Origin: Cellulomonas wangleii
GTDB lineage: Bacteria; Actinomycetota; Actinomycetes; Actinomycetales; Cellulomonadaceae
Assembly (NCBI RefSeq): GCF_018388445.1
Contig: NZ_CP074405.1
Coordinates: forward strand, 2,480,001-2,544,000
Direction: 5' to 3'
DNA length: 64,000 nucleotides
In this document: in pieces, positions 51,033 through 59,969 of the stretch
Layout: every line of letters starts with the position of its first letter
Position numbering within the stretch: the stretch's first letter is position 1
The notes under the pieces: generated by a model
Told to the model about the DNA's origin: nothing
The model's database searches: none
What the model saw: the letters and a program-made list of their open reading frames with translations, nothing else
Position numbers and translations under genes: made by a program

Positions 51033-52663
51033 GGCGCACCGGCCTTGCGCTGGTCCTGCTCCTCGAGCATGCGCTCCATCCAGCCCTTCTCCGCCGTCGA
51101 CGACGCGATCATCACCGCGATGGCCGACATCCAGACCTGCCCGGTCACCATGATCGTCGTCACCGTGCCGAGCGCGATCGCGACCCACACGGGAAGCAGG
51201 CAGAAGGCCACGAGGTCCGGCCCGCGGGCGATCACCTGCATCACCCCCATGGGCAGCGCGCCGGCGGGCGTCGAGATCAGCGGCTTGTCCCAGCGCGGGG
51301 AGGGGCGGTAGGCGGCCCGGACGGCGGCCGCAGCCCACACCGGCGCTGCGCCGACCCCGAGCAGGAGCCAGTCCAGCGTCGCGCCCGCCCAGCGGCCGAC
51401 CGCGGTGAACACGACGACCGACCACACGAGGGCGACCAGACCGGGGACGACCATGCGCAGCCGCCGCACGGTGCGGTCGCCGAGCGGCAGGAGACGGTCG
51501 ATCACGGGCGCCATCTCGGCCCACCGCGAGCCCTCGGCGCTCGCGCTCGACATCATCCAGCCCCCCAGCAGCACCGTCACCAGGATGCCGACGGGGCCGG
51601 CGAGCTGCGGCACCACCGTGGCCAGCACGGGCAGGCCCGTCGCCACGACGATCTGCACCACGTGCCGCAACGACCGGCGCAGGACGACCAGGTCGGCCGT
51701 CACCAGCGCGGTCATCGGCCCGCGGACGGTCGACAACCGGGACGTCCGGCGACGAGAGGGTGCCGCCACACCACCGGACAACGCGCGCCCCAGCTCGCGC
51801 GAGTCGAGCGACACGACCGCCCCGACGGCGTGGGTGGCGACGGAGCCGCCCTCGCGCAGCGTGCGGCCCGGCAGCGCGCCGAGGCGGCGGTCCACGAGTG
51901 CGGCCAGCGCGCCCGCCACGACGACCACCACCGCGACGGCCGCCCACGTCACCGACGGCAGGGAGCTGGGTGTGCGTCCGCTCAGGACCACCAGGGCCGC
52001 GAGCACGGGTGCGGCGACGAGGAGGAGGTCGCCGACCAGCGCGGTCCGGCGCCGCGGCACGCCGCGGGACTGCGCGACCGCGGCGGCGAGCACGACGAGG
52101 GCGGCGACCGCCGCGCCGAGCACGCCGGCGCGGACCAGCTCCGCGCCCCGGCGCTCCAGCAGGCCGGCCTCGAGCACCACCACGACCATGCCCCCGGCGA
52201 GGGCCGCCACGAGCGGGACGCGGGTGGCGGCAGGGCGCAGGAGGCCACGCCGGTCCACCGGCAGCGGGAGCCACCACGCGGCCTGCGCCCCCTCGGCGCC
52301 GACGGGCCCGAGACGTCCGGCCGTGGACAGGAGCGCACCGACGGCCGCCAGCAGGATCGTCGCGACGAGCACCGGCAGGCTGAGCCCGCCCGGCTCGGCC
52401 GTCGGCGGCGCCGGGGGCAGCGCGTCACCGAGCTGCTGGACGATCCCCAGCACGATGAGCACCGAGAGCGCGACGCTCACCGCCACGGTGTACAGCTCCG
52501 TCAGCAGGGATCCGGCACCCACGCCGGCTCGGGCCCGCGCGGCCCTGGCAGTGAACCGGCGGATCTCCCGCGCGGAGGGCACCTCCCCCAGCTCGAAGTC
52601 CCCGACCCGCGGGTCGTCGCGCACGTCGCGCGGGTCGTCCGCGCGGGCGTCGACGTCGGTCAC
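51029..52663 (-). CDS. ABC-type membrane protein (DUF6297-like)
   Basis: A 544-residue integral membrane protein with about ten to twelve hydrophobic helices (for example VAVSVALSVLIVLGIVQQ, LPVLVATILLAAVGALLST, VTWAAVAVVVVVAGALAALV). An N-terminal cytoplasmic part of 40 residues carries basic residues. It overlaps an ABC ATPase by 4 bp, so it is very probably the permease partner. The substrate is unknown. It resembles the DUF6297 family of actinobacterial transporters. GTG at 52663. Confidence 0.78.
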   Translation of the reverse strand: MTDVDARADDPRDVRDDPRVGDFELGEVPSAREIRRFTARAARARAGVGAGSLLTELYTVAVSVALSVLIVLGIVQQLGDALPPAPPTAEPGGLSLPVLVATILLAAVGALLSTAGRLGPVGAEGAQAAWWLPLPVDRRGLLRPAATRVPLVAALAGGMVVVVLEAGLLERRGAELVRAGVLGAAVAALVVLAAAVAQSRGVPRRRTALVGDLLLVAAPVLAALVVLSGRTPSSLPSVTWAAVAVVVVVAGALAALVDRRLGALPGRTLREGGSVATHAVGAVVSLDSRELGRALSGGVAAPSRRRTSRLSTVRGPMTALVTADLVVLRRSLRHVVQIVVATGLPVLATVVPQLAGPVGILVTVLLGGWMMSSASAEGSRWAEMAPVIDRLLPLGDRTVRRLRMVVPGLVALVWSVVVFTAVGRWAGATLDWLLLGVGAAPVWAAAAVRAAYRPSPRWDKPLISTPAGALPMGVMQVIARGPDLVAFCLLPVWVAIALGTVTTIMVTGQVWMSAIAVMIASSTAEKGWMERMLEEQDQRKAGAP

Positions 52664-53346
52664 AACGCGACCCGGGCGATCCGGTCGGCCGCCTCGGCGG
52701 GCTCCAGGACCAGCGACGCCTCGTCGGAGACGTGCACGGCCCGGGTGCAGACCGCGGCGACGAGGTCGGGGTCGTGCGTCGCGATGAGCACGGCACCGCC
52801 GGCGTCCCGCTCCGCCCGGAGGAGGTCCGCGAGGCGCGCGCGCATGCGCTGGTCGAGCCTCTGCTCGGGCTCGTCGAGCACCAGCAGGGACCGGGGCCGG
52901 GCGAAGCCCGCGGCCAGCAGGAGACGGCGGCGCTGACCCGAGGACAGCGAGACGGGCGTGGCGCGCGCGTGGTCCGCGAGGCCGAACTCCTCGAGGAGCG
53001 CCGCGACCTCCGCCTTCGCCCCGAGGACGCCGTGGCCGCGCGCGGTGAGGTACAGGTGCTCCGCCACGGTCAGGGCGGGGAAGTACGCGTCGTCGTCGAG
53101 CACGCTGGACACCTCGCGCCGGAACGACGTCTCACGCTCGTCGACCGGGCGACCGAGGACCTGGACGTCCCCGCCCAGCGGGTCGAGCAGCCCGAGGACG
53201 GTCTTGAGGACCGTGGACTTGCCGGACCCGTTGGCCCCGACGAGCGCGACCGCGGCACCCTCCTCGAGCGTGAAGGTGACGGGGGCGCACACGGGTGCCT
53301 CGCCGTAGCCGACCTGCAAGTCACGAGCGTGCACCACGGGAGCCAT
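52660..53346 (-). CDS. ABC transporter ATP-binding protein
   Basis: A 228-residue ATPase. Walker A is GANGSGKSTV, the signature SLSSGQRRRLLLAAGFARP, Walker B LLVLDEPEQRLD, and the H-loop IATHDPDLV. The ABC signature is LSSGQ, fully conserved. ATG at 53346 is preceded by TACCCT-N6 (leaderless pattern), so the transporter pair and rsmD may be transcribed from here. The substrate cannot be told; ABC modules with a DUF6297-like permease are found mainly in actinobacteria. Confidence 0.92.
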   Translation of the reverse strand: MAPVVHARDLQVGYGEAPVCAPVTFTLEEGAAVALVGANGSGKSTVLKTVLGLLDPLGGDVQVLGRPVDERETSFRREVSSVLDDDAYFPALTVAEHLYLTARGHGVLGAKAEVAALLEEFGLADHARATPVSLSSGQRRRLLLAAGFARPRSLLVLDEPEQRLDQRMRARLADLLRAERDAGGAVLIATHDPDLVAAVCTRAVHVSDEASLVLEPAEAADRIARVAL

Positions 53347-53419
53347 GCGGCCAGGGTAGTCAGCAACCGCGGCCGTCCGGCCCGGCGACGGACCGGTGGA
53401 CCGGGTCGTGGGCCGACGG

Positions 53420-55663
53420 TCACGTCCGATCGAGGAACTCCTCGCGCTCCCCCGCCAGCGACGCCTCGATGGCGGCCCGCAGCGCCGGCCACGCGTCGAG
53501 GTCACCGTCCTGCTCGACGAGCGCGCGCGCGTCGGTGCGGGCCCGCGCGATGACGTCGGCGTCCCGGGTGACTCGCAGCAGCCGCAGCGAGCTGCCGCGC
53601 CCGTGCTGGGCGGCGCCCAGCACGTCGCCCTCGTGCCGCAGCTCGAGGTCGAGCGCGGCGAGCTCGAAGCCGTCCGTCGTCGCCGCGAGCGTCTCGAGAC
53701 GTGTGTGGGCGTCCGTCCCCGGCTGCGCCGCGCTGACCAGCAGGCAGAGGCCCGGGCGGGTCCCCCGCCCGACCCGGCCCCGCAGCTGGTGCAGCTGCGA
53801 GATGCCGAACCGGTCGGCGTCGAGCACGACCATGACCGTGGCGTCGGGGACGTCGACACCGACCTCGACGACCGTCGTGGACACGAGCACGGGCGCCTCG
53901 CCCGTCGCGAACGCCGCGAACGCCCTGTCCTTCTCCTCGGGGGTGAGCCGGCCGTGCAGGACGCCGACCCCGACACCGGCGAGGTCGGGGCGGGCACGCA
54001 GCTCCTCGGCGACGTCGAGCACCGCCCGCAGCGGGCGGCGCACCCCGGCGTCAGGTGCCCCGACGGTCGGGCCGGCGTCCAGCACGAGGTCGCTGCCGTC
54101 CTCGTCGGCCGCGTCGCCCGCCACCGCGTCGCCGTCGATGCGGGGGCACACGACGTACGCGCGGCCACCACCGTCGACCTCCTCCCGCACGCGCTGCCAG
54201 GTCCGGTCGGTCCAGCGCGGGTTGTCCGCGGGCACGACGTGCGTCGTGATGCCCTGCCGCCCGGCGGGCACCTCGCTGAGCACCGACGTCTCGAGGTCGC
54301 CGAAGACGGTCATGGCCACCGTCCGCGGGATGGGCGTCGCCGTCATCACCAGCGTGTGGGGCGTGCGGCCGGCCTTCGCCCGCAGCGCGTCGCGCTGCTC
54401 GACCCCGAACCGGTGCTGCTCGTCGACGACCACCAGGCCCAGGTCCGCGAACTGCACGTCCTGCGACAGCAGCGCGTGGGTGCCCACCACGATGCCGGCG
54501 GCCCCGCTCGCGGCGTCGAGCATCGCGCTGCGCCGCGCCGCCGTCGGCAGCGAGCCCGTCAGCAGCGCCACACGCGTGGCCAGGGCCGCTCCACCGAGGA
54601 ACCCGCCCTCGGCGAGGTCGCCCAGCAGCCCGCGCAGCGTGCGCGCGTGCTGCGCCGCCAGGACCTCCGTGGGCGCGAGCAGCGCCGCCTGCCCGCCGGC
54701 GTCGACGACCTGCAGCATCGCGCGGAGCGCGACCACGGTCTTGCCCGAGCCGACCTCGCCCTGCAGCAGGCGCTGCATGGGACGCGGGGCGGCGAGCTCA
54801 CCGGCGATCTCCTCACCGACCGCTCGCTGCCCGGCCGTCAGGGTGAACGGCAGGCGCGCGTCGAACGCCTCGAGCAGCCCACCCTCCCGGGCCGGACGGG
54901 CCACCGCCTCCTCGCGTGCGACGCGGGCCCGGCGGCGCGCGAGCTCGGCCTGCAGCACGAGGGCCTCCTCGTAGCGCAGCCGGGCGCGACCGCGCTGCCA
55001 GTCCGACTCGTCCTGCGGCAGGTGCACCAGGCGCAGCGCCTCGACCAGCGTCGGCAGCGCGTCGCGTTCCCGCAGCTGCGGCGGGACGGGGTCCGGCACG
55101 TCATCCTCGCGCAGGGGGTCGAGCACCGTGCGCACGGCCTGGGCGACCTTCCACGACTCGAAGCCCGCGACCGCCGGGTACACCGGGATCGGGCGACCGG
55201 CCTCGACCAGCGCCTCGTCCTCCTCGTGCGCGTCGTCGTCGGCGCCGAACAGCCGGCACTCCGGGTGCATGAGCTGCAGGGTGTCGCGGTAGAGCGACAC
55301 CTCGCCGGTGAACAGGCCGCGCCGACCGGGGCGCAGCTGGCCCTGGCGCCACTCGAGCTTCTTGACGTGCGACGCGAAGAACGTGAGCTCGATGCGGCTG
55401 TGCCCGTCGGTGATGGTCGACTGCAGGAGACCGCGACCCTGCGCCGTCGGGCGCAAGGAGGTCCGGACGACCTCCGCCACGACCGTCACGTGCTCGCCCA
55501 CGCGCAGGCTCGCCATGTCGGTCAGCGTGCCCGGCTCGGCGTACCTGCGCGGGTAGTGCCGCAGCAGGTCGCCGGAGGTCACGAGCCCGAGCTTGCCCAG
55601 CGCCTTCGCGGTGCGGGCGTTCAGACGCGTCAGGGGGACGGTGAGCGGGTCGGCGGCGAGCAC
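53420..55663 (-). CDS. recG: ATP-dependent DNA helicase RecG
   Basis: A 747-residue branch-migration helicase that processes stalled forks and recombination intermediates. The N-terminal wedge/OB region includes LLRHYPRRYAEPGTLTDMAS. The helicase domain has GEVGSGKTVVALRAML, DEQHRFGVEQRDAL, MTATPIPRTVAM, VEVGVDVPDATVMVV and the C-terminal QLHQLRGRVGRG with FELAALDLELRHEGDVLG. An insert of about 30 acidic residues (around DGDAVAGDAADEDGSDLVLD) lies between helicase lobes. GTG at 55663 lies 1 bp after the DAK2 gene stop. Confidence 0.96.
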   Translation of the reverse strand: MLAADPLTVPLTRLNARTAKALGKLGLVTSGDLLRHYPRRYAEPGTLTDMASLRVGEHVTVVAEVVRTSLRPTAQGRGLLQSTITDGHSRIELTFFASHVKKLEWRQGQLRPGRRGLFTGEVSLYRDTLQLMHPECRLFGADDDAHEEDEALVEAGRPIPVYPAVAGFESWKVAQAVRTVLDPLREDDVPDPVPPQLRERDALPTLVEALRLVHLPQDESDWQRGRARLRYEEALVLQAELARRRARVAREEAVARPAREGGLLEAFDARLPFTLTAGQRAVGEEIAGELAAPRPMQRLLQGEVGSGKTVVALRAMLQVVDAGGQAALLAPTEVLAAQHARTLRGLLGDLAEGGFLGGAALATRVALLTGSLPTAARRSAMLDAASGAAGIVVGTHALLSQDVQFADLGLVVVDEQHRFGVEQRDALRAKAGRTPHTLVMTATPIPRTVAMTVFGDLETSVLSEVPAGRQGITTHVVPADNPRWTDRTWQRVREEVDGGGRAYVVCPRIDGDAVAGDAADEDGSDLVLDAGPTVGAPDAGVRRPLRAVLDVAEELRARPDLAGVGVGVLHGRLTPEEKDRAFAAFATGEAPVLVSTTVVEVGVDVPDATVMVVLDADRFGISQLHQLRGRVGRGTRPGLCLLVSAAQPGTDAHTRLETLAATTDGFELAALDLELRHEGDVLGAAQHGRGSSLRLLRVTRDADVIARARTDARALVEQDGDLDAWPALRAAIEASLAGEREEFLDRT

Positions 55664-55664
55664 G

Positions 55665-57155
55665 TCAGTCGACCCCCACCCACCACGCGGCACCGGCGGC
55701 CGGGCCGGCGACGACCACCTCCAGCTGAGGGTGCGCCGCACGCAGCACGTCCGCCGCGGCGCGTACCGCCGCTCGGTCGACGTCGACGCCGTGCACGAGC
55801 GTGACCCCCTGCGCGCCGCGCGCGTCCGCGAGCAGGGCTGCCACGACCGCCGGCACCTCGTCAGCGCCGGTCGGGGTGCCGGCACGCAGACGTCGCAGGG
55901 CGTCGCTTCCCGCCTCGGGCGTGACCTGCGGGTCCGCGACGAGGGCGAGGCACGCGACGACCGCGGGGCCGTCCCCCGTCGTCGCCAGCAGGTCGAAGCG
56001 CGGATCGGCGGGAGCAGCGGCCACCGGCGCGACGCCCGCGCCGACCACGACGACCCGCCCGGCGCGCGTGTCGACGGCCGCACGGGCGACCTGCTCGACG
56101 TCGGGGTCGGGGCCCACGAGCGTCACCGCGCCGCACGTCGCGTACCAGGCCGACAACCCGGGCGACGGCGTGAGCACGACGAGCCCGCGATCGGCCGGCG
56201 TCGGCTCGTCGACCCGCCGCACCACGACCTGCTCCCGCGCGGCGTCGGGCACCAGCGCGATCGCCGCTGCCGGGTCGTCGCAGTGCACGTGCGCGTGCCG
56301 CGATGCCCCGGCGTCGACGACGGCGACGGCCTCCCCGACGCCCTGCAGCGCGACGGCGAGGTCGGTGACTCCCGGCCACGTGGCCCGGACCAGCATCATC
56401 ACCTCGTACGCGCCGCCCGACGCCGGCGCGCACCCCGCGACGACGTCCGGTCCTGCCCGGGGCAGCCACGTCAGGTCGAGGTCGGCCTCCTGCAGGGCCC
56501 GCCCACCGGTGCGCAGGGTGTGCACGAGCGCGTCGAGCACGACGAGCAGCGCGCACGCCCCCGCGTCGACCACGTGCGCCGCACGCAGGACGTCGTGGCT
56601 CGCGCTGAGCCGGTCCAGGTCGGCGCGGGCGGCGTCCGTCGCAGCCGCCAGGACGTCGGCGGGCGAGCCCTCGGTGCGCCGCATGCCGTGCCGCGCGTGC
56701 GTCGCGACCTCGCGGGCGATCGTGAGGACCGTGCCCTCCTGGGGGTCCGGCACCGCGGCCCGTGCGGCGCGGGCGGCCCGCTCGAGGCCGCTGACGAGAG
56801 CCGCCGTGCCGTCCCGGTCCGTCGGCGAACCGTCCGCCAGGCCCGCCGACAGGCCGACGAGCCACTGGCTCAGGATGATCCCGGAGTTGCCGCGCGCGGC
56901 CCTGGCAGCACCGTGGGCGAAGGTCGCCAGGAGCTCTGTCGGTCCGTCGAGCCCCCCGTCCGCTGCGACGGCCGCCGCGCCGCCCGCGACGGTCAGCGTG
57001 ACGTTCGAGCCGGTGTCCGCGTCAGGGACGGGGAACACGTTGACGGCGTCGATGAGCTCCCGCGCGGCCCGGCACGCGGTGAGCGCCCCGGCCGCCCACG
57101 CGCGCACGGCGTCGCCGTCGAGCACGACCTGTCGCGCCGCGACCTCCACGCGCAT
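55665..57155 (-). CDS. DAK2 domain protein (FakA/YloV-like)
   Basis: A 496-residue protein. The N-terminal DhaL/DAK2 kinase domain has NVFPVPDADTGSNVTLT, ARGNSGIILSQWLVGL and VVDAGACALLVVLDAL, with the Asp residues that bind magnesium-ATP. The C-terminal half is the usual FakA-type extension. FakA phosphorylates fatty acids with FakB in Firmicutes; whether this protein does so is inferred. The final stretch is AAGAAWWVGVD. It is conserved next to recG and rpmB. ATG at 57155 follows a GGAGAGGGAG run. Upstream lies the 16-bp tandem repeat. Confidence 0.88.
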   Translation of the reverse strand: MRVEVAARQVVLDGDAVRAWAAGALTACRAARELIDAVNVFPVPDADTGSNVTLTVAGGAAAVAADGGLDGPTELLATFAHGAARAARGNSGIILSQWLVGLSAGLADGSPTDRDGTAALVSGLERAARAARAAVPDPQEGTVLTIAREVATHARHGMRRTEGSPADVLAAATDAARADLDRLSASHDVLRAAHVVDAGACALLVVLDALVHTLRTGGRALQEADLDLTWLPRAGPDVVAGCAPASGGAYEVMMLVRATWPGVTDLAVALQGVGEAVAVVDAGASRHAHVHCDDPAAAIALVPDAAREQVVVRRVDEPTPADRGLVVLTPSPGLSAWYATCGAVTLVGPDPDVEQVARAAVDTRAGRVVVVGAGVAPVAAAPADPRFDLLATTGDGPAVVACLALVADPQVTPEAGSDALRRLRAGTPTGADEVPAVVAALLADARGAQGVTLVHGVDVDRAAVRAAADVLRAAHPQLEVVVAGPAAGAAWWVGVD

Positions 57156-57217
57156 CTCCCTCTCCGCTCGCTGCGCCGGTCCGGCGCGGGTGACGTGCTG
57201 CGGCAGCCGACGGTGGG

Positions 57218-57314
57218 TCGACGACCGACGGCGGTCGACCATCGACGGTATCGACGAACGACGGAGTCGACGAACGACGGCATCGACGACCGACGGCATC
57301 GGCGACCGACGGTA
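57218..57314. repeat. 16-bp tandem repeat, six units
   Basis: Six head-to-tail units of TCGACGAMCGACGGCA, the first 17 bp long and the others 16 bp (57235, 57251, 57267, 57283, 57299), plus a partial TCGAC after. Units differ at one to five positions. The unit length is not a multiple of three, so it does not encode a peptide repeat. It begins 62 bp before the DAK2 gene and ends 56 bp before the rpmB -35. Confidence 0.85.
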
Positions 57315-57369
57315 TCGACTGGCACCCCGCGGGACCGTCGGCGCCCACTGTGCCGCACGCCGCCCACAT

Positions 57370-57399
57370 TTGGGTGCTGCCCCGACGATGGGCTAGTCT
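57370..57399 (+). promoter_or_regulatory. rpmB promoter
   Basis: TTGGGT (57370-57375) and TAGTCT (57394-57399), spaced 18 bp, a good actinobacterial housekeeping promoter. It gives a leader of about 150 nt before rpmB. Confidence 0.55.
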
Positions 57400-57559
57400 T
57401 GCCCGGTTGCCCGGACCACCGTCCGGCACCCCCACAGACCTTCCGACGCACCGCCGTGCGGTCCCGGGCCCGCGGGCCCGGCCGATGCGCGGGAGCGCGG
57501 GACGTGCACGACCCCGGGTCGCCCGTCGGCCCGCGACAGGACAGAACCAGGAGAAGACC

Positions 57560-57751
57560 GTGGCTGCCAACTGCGACGTCTGCGCCAAGCGCCCGAGCTT
57601 CGGGCACAGCATCTCGCACTCCCACGTGCGTACGAAGCGGCGTTGGAACCCGAACATCCAGCGCGTGCGCGTCGTCGTCGCCGGGACCCCGAAGCGCCTC
57701 AACGTGTGCACCTCGTGCCTCAAGGCCGGCAAGGTCCAGCGCGCCGTCTGA
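57560..57751 (+). CDS. rpmB: 50S ribosomal protein L28
   Basis: A 63-residue L28 of the zinc-binding (C+) type: CDVC near the N-terminus and CTSC near the C-terminus. It has SHSHVRTKRRWNPNIQRVRV as usual. GTG at 57560 has CAGGAGAAG upstream. A hairpin terminator follows at 57815. It is divergent from the DAK2 gene. Confidence 0.96.
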   Translation: MAANCDVCAKRPSFGHSISHSHVRTKRRWNPNIQRVRVVVAGTPKRLNVCTSCLKAGKVQRAV

Positions 57752-57814
57752 GCCGCTGCACCGCCCGGCGACCCGACGGGACGCACGGCGCGGACACACG
57801 AACGACACGCCGAG

Positions 57815-57840
57815 GGCCCGCGAGCATCAGCTCGCGGGCC
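57815..57840 (+). terminator. rpmB terminator
   Basis: A perfect 11-bp inverted repeat GGCCCGCGAGC (57815-57825 with 57830-57840), a 4-nt loop ATCA, followed by TTCGT. It lies 64 bp after rpmB. Confidence 0.8.
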
Positions 57841-57875
57841 TTCGTGCTGCCCGGGACCTGTGGCAGGGTGTCGGC

Positions 57876-58400
57876 ATGGTCGAGCACATCGACGAGGTCA
57901 CCATCCGTCCCGCGACCACCGACGACGCGGCGGAGATCGCCGCCGTGCACGTGCGCTCGTGGCAGGAGGCGTACGCCGGCATCGTCCCGGCGGAGCACCT
58001 GCGCTCGCTCGACCCCGACAGCCGCAGGGAGCGGTGGGCCCGGATGCTCGCCGACGGGCCGGCCGACCACGTGCGCACGCTCGTCGCGGAGTCCGACGGG
58101 CACCTGCTCGGCTTCGCGACGTACGGCCCGAGCCGTGACGAGGACGCCCGACGCGGGGAGCGCGAGATCTACTCGATCTACCTGGACCCCGGCACGTGGG
58201 GGCACGGCGTCGCACGGGACCTGATCCGCACCGTGCTCGCCGAGGTGGGTGAGCGGACGCCGATGGCGCTGTGGGTGCTCGCCGACAACACCCGCGCCCG
58301 GCACTTCTACCGGCGCCACGGGTTCTCACCGGACGGCGTCGAGCGCCTCGAGACCATCGGCGGCGCCGACCTGCTCGAGGTGCGGTACCGCCGCGGCTGA
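57876..58400 (+). CDS. GNAT family N-acetyltransferase
   Basis: A 174-residue acetyltransferase. The N-terminus IRPATTDDAAEIAAVHVRSW and the following QEAYAGIVPAEHL are typical. Motif A is IYSIYLDPGTWGHGVARDLI with the acetyl-CoA pyrophosphate loop, and the C-terminal part has LADNTRARHFYRRHGFSPDG. The substrate is unknown. ATG at 57876 is preceded by CAGGGT with a 6-nt gap. It lies just after the rpmB terminator and converges with thiL. Confidence 0.88.
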   Translation: MVEHIDEVTIRPATTDDAAEIAAVHVRSWQEAYAGIVPAEHLRSLDPDSRRERWARMLADGPADHVRTLVAESDGHLLGFATYGPSRDEDARRGEREIYSIYLDPGTWGHGVARDLIRTVLAEVGERTPMALWVLADNTRARHFYRRHGFSPDGVERLETIGGADLLEVRYRRG

Positions 58401-58430
58401 CCCGCACGCGGTGCGCCACGGCCGGGTGCG

Positions 58431-59405
58431 TCACCGACCGAAGTGGTCCCACCCCGGGGCGACCGTCGGCGCCGCACCCGCCACGAGCACGGCCTCGGTC
58501 CCCCGCTCGCGCACGACGCCGACCGCACGGAACGGCGGCGGCAGCACCGCGCCCGGCGGGAACGTCGCGAGCAGACCGTGGTCCTCACCCCCGGCCAGCA
58601 CCCAGTCGAGCGGGTCCGCGCCCAGCAGCGCGGCCGCGGGCGCGAGGCGCGCGACGTCGTCGGCGAACGCGTCACCGGGGGCGTCGAGCGCGAGCGTCAC
58701 CCCGCTCGCCCGGGCGAGGCGCCCGGCGTCGACGAGCAGCCCGTCGGACACGTCGAGCATGGCCGTGGCCCCCGCGCGGGCCGCCGCCGGCCCCGCGGCC
58801 AGGACCGGTTCGGGCGAGCGGTAGGCGGCCACCAGACCGGGGTCGGTGTCCTCGCGCCCCGCCGTCAGCAGACCGAGACCGGCCGCGGACCACCCCCGGC
58901 GTCCCGCGTGGGCGATCACGTCACCGGGCCGCGCGCCCCCGCGCCGCACCGGCACGCGCCCCTCGAGGTCCCCGTGCGCCGTGACCGACACCATGAGCGC
59001 CGGCCCGGACGACAGGTCGCCGCCCACGACGCCGACGTCGAGCGGGCGGCACGCGTCCCCGAGCCCGCGGGCGAGGTCCTCGACCCACGCGACGGGCGTC
59101 TCGCCCGGCACCACCAGCCCGACGACGAGGGCGACGGACCGCGCGCCCATGGCGGCCACGTCGGCGAGGTTCTGCATGGCTGCCCGTCGACCGACGTCCT
59201 GCCCGCTCGACCAGCGGCGGCGGAAGTGCACGTCCTCGACCAGCACGTCGCAGGTCACGACGTAGCGGCCGTCCGGGGCCGCGACCACGGCCGCGTCGTC
59301 CCCGGGCGGGACCAGCGTGCCCGAGCCCACGGGCAGGTGCGGGAGGATCAGGTCCAGCAGGTCCTGCTCGGCGAGGTCGGACACGACGGCAGGATCCCGG
59401 GGCAC
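58431..59405 (-). CDS. thiL: Thiamine-monophosphate kinase
   Basis: A 324-residue enzyme that makes thiamine pyrophosphate from the monophosphate. Typical residues are GDDAAVVAAPDGRYVVTCDV, DVHFRRRW, the AMQNLADVAAMGARSVALVV signature and MLDVSDGLLVDAGRLARASG, with GGEDHGLLATFP near the C-terminus. GTG at 59405 is preceded by TAGCGT-N6 (leaderless pattern); a second GTG lies seven codons further in. It is divergent from the DUF3515 gene across 78 bp. Confidence 0.95.
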   Translation of the reverse strand: MPRDPAVVSDLAEQDLLDLILPHLPVGSGTLVPPGDDAAVVAAPDGRYVVTCDVLVEDVHFRRRWSSGQDVGRRAAMQNLADVAAMGARSVALVVGLVVPGETPVAWVEDLARGLGDACRPLDVGVVGGDLSSGPALMVSVTAHGDLEGRVPVRRGGARPGDVIAHAGRRGWSAAGLGLLTAGREDTDPGLVAAYRSPEPVLAAGPAAARAGATAMLDVSDGLLVDAGRLARASGVTLALDAPGDAFADDVARLAPAAALLGADPLDWVLAGGEDHGLLATFPPGAVLPPPFRAVGVVRERGTEAVLVAGAAPTVAPGWDHFGR

Positions 59406-59483
59406 GGGACCACGCTAGACGCTGCGCCGCGGTGCGCGGGCCCGCGGGCGTGGGCACCGCCGCGCGCCGGGTAGCGTGGCGGC

Positions 59484-59957
59484 GTGCACCACCGTCCCAC
59501 CGCCGCCGCCCTCGCCGCGACCGGCGCGCTCCTCCTCCTGACGGCCTGCGCCCCGACCGTGCCCGTGACGGTCGCGCCGCACGCCACCGACCCCGTGTGC
59601 GCCTCGGTCGTGCTGGCGCTGCCCGACTCGCTCGGCGACGGCCTGGACCGCCTCGACACCGACGCCCAGGCCACCACGGCGTGGGGCGAGCCCGGTGCGG
59701 CCCTCGTGCTGCGGTGCGGCGTCGAGCCGCCGGGCCCCACCACCGACCAGTGCCGGTCGGTCACCACACCGCAGGGCCCGACGATCGACTGGGTGGTCGT
59801 CGAGGACGACGGCGACTGGACCTTCACGACGTACGGCCGCGTGCCGGCGGTCGAGCTCCTGGTGCCCGAGGCCGTCGCGACGACCCACTCGACGTCGTTC
59901 GTCGACCTGCTCGGACCGGCGGTCGCCCTCACGGAGCAGCAGCGCAGCTGCCTGTGA
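59484..59957 (+). CDS. DUF3515 family lipoprotein
   Basis: A 157-residue small lipoprotein. The signal sequence LAATGALLLLTAC ends at a lipobox LLTAC (Cys22). The mature part has DPVCASVVLALPDSLGD, AAWGEPGAALVLRCGV-like text and WVVVEDDGDWTFTTYGRVPA, which matches DUF3515, a family found beside ddl and thiL in actinobacteria. The function is unknown. TAGCGT-N6 precedes GTG 59484. The gene converges with ddl, with 12 bp between them. Confidence 0.88.
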   Translation: MHHRPTAAALAATGALLLLTACAPTVPVTVAPHATDPVCASVVLALPDSLGDGLDRLDTDAQATTAWGEPGAALVLRCGVEPPGPTTDQCRSVTTPQGPTIDWVVVEDDGDWTFTTYGRVPAVELLVPEAVATTHSTSFVDLLGPAVALTEQQRSCL

Positions 59958-59969
59958 CGGGCGTCGCGC

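Larger units (their letters stand above)
57156..57559. other. Divergent region between DAK2 gene and rpmB
   Basis: 404 bp with no gene. It holds a 16-bp tandem repeat (57218-57314) and the rpmB promoter (57370-57399). Any open frame here is a product of the repeat. Confidence 0.6.

Noticed and set aside
57218..57314. CRISPR array
   Set aside because: The 16-bp units are contiguous with no spacers and there are no cas genes.
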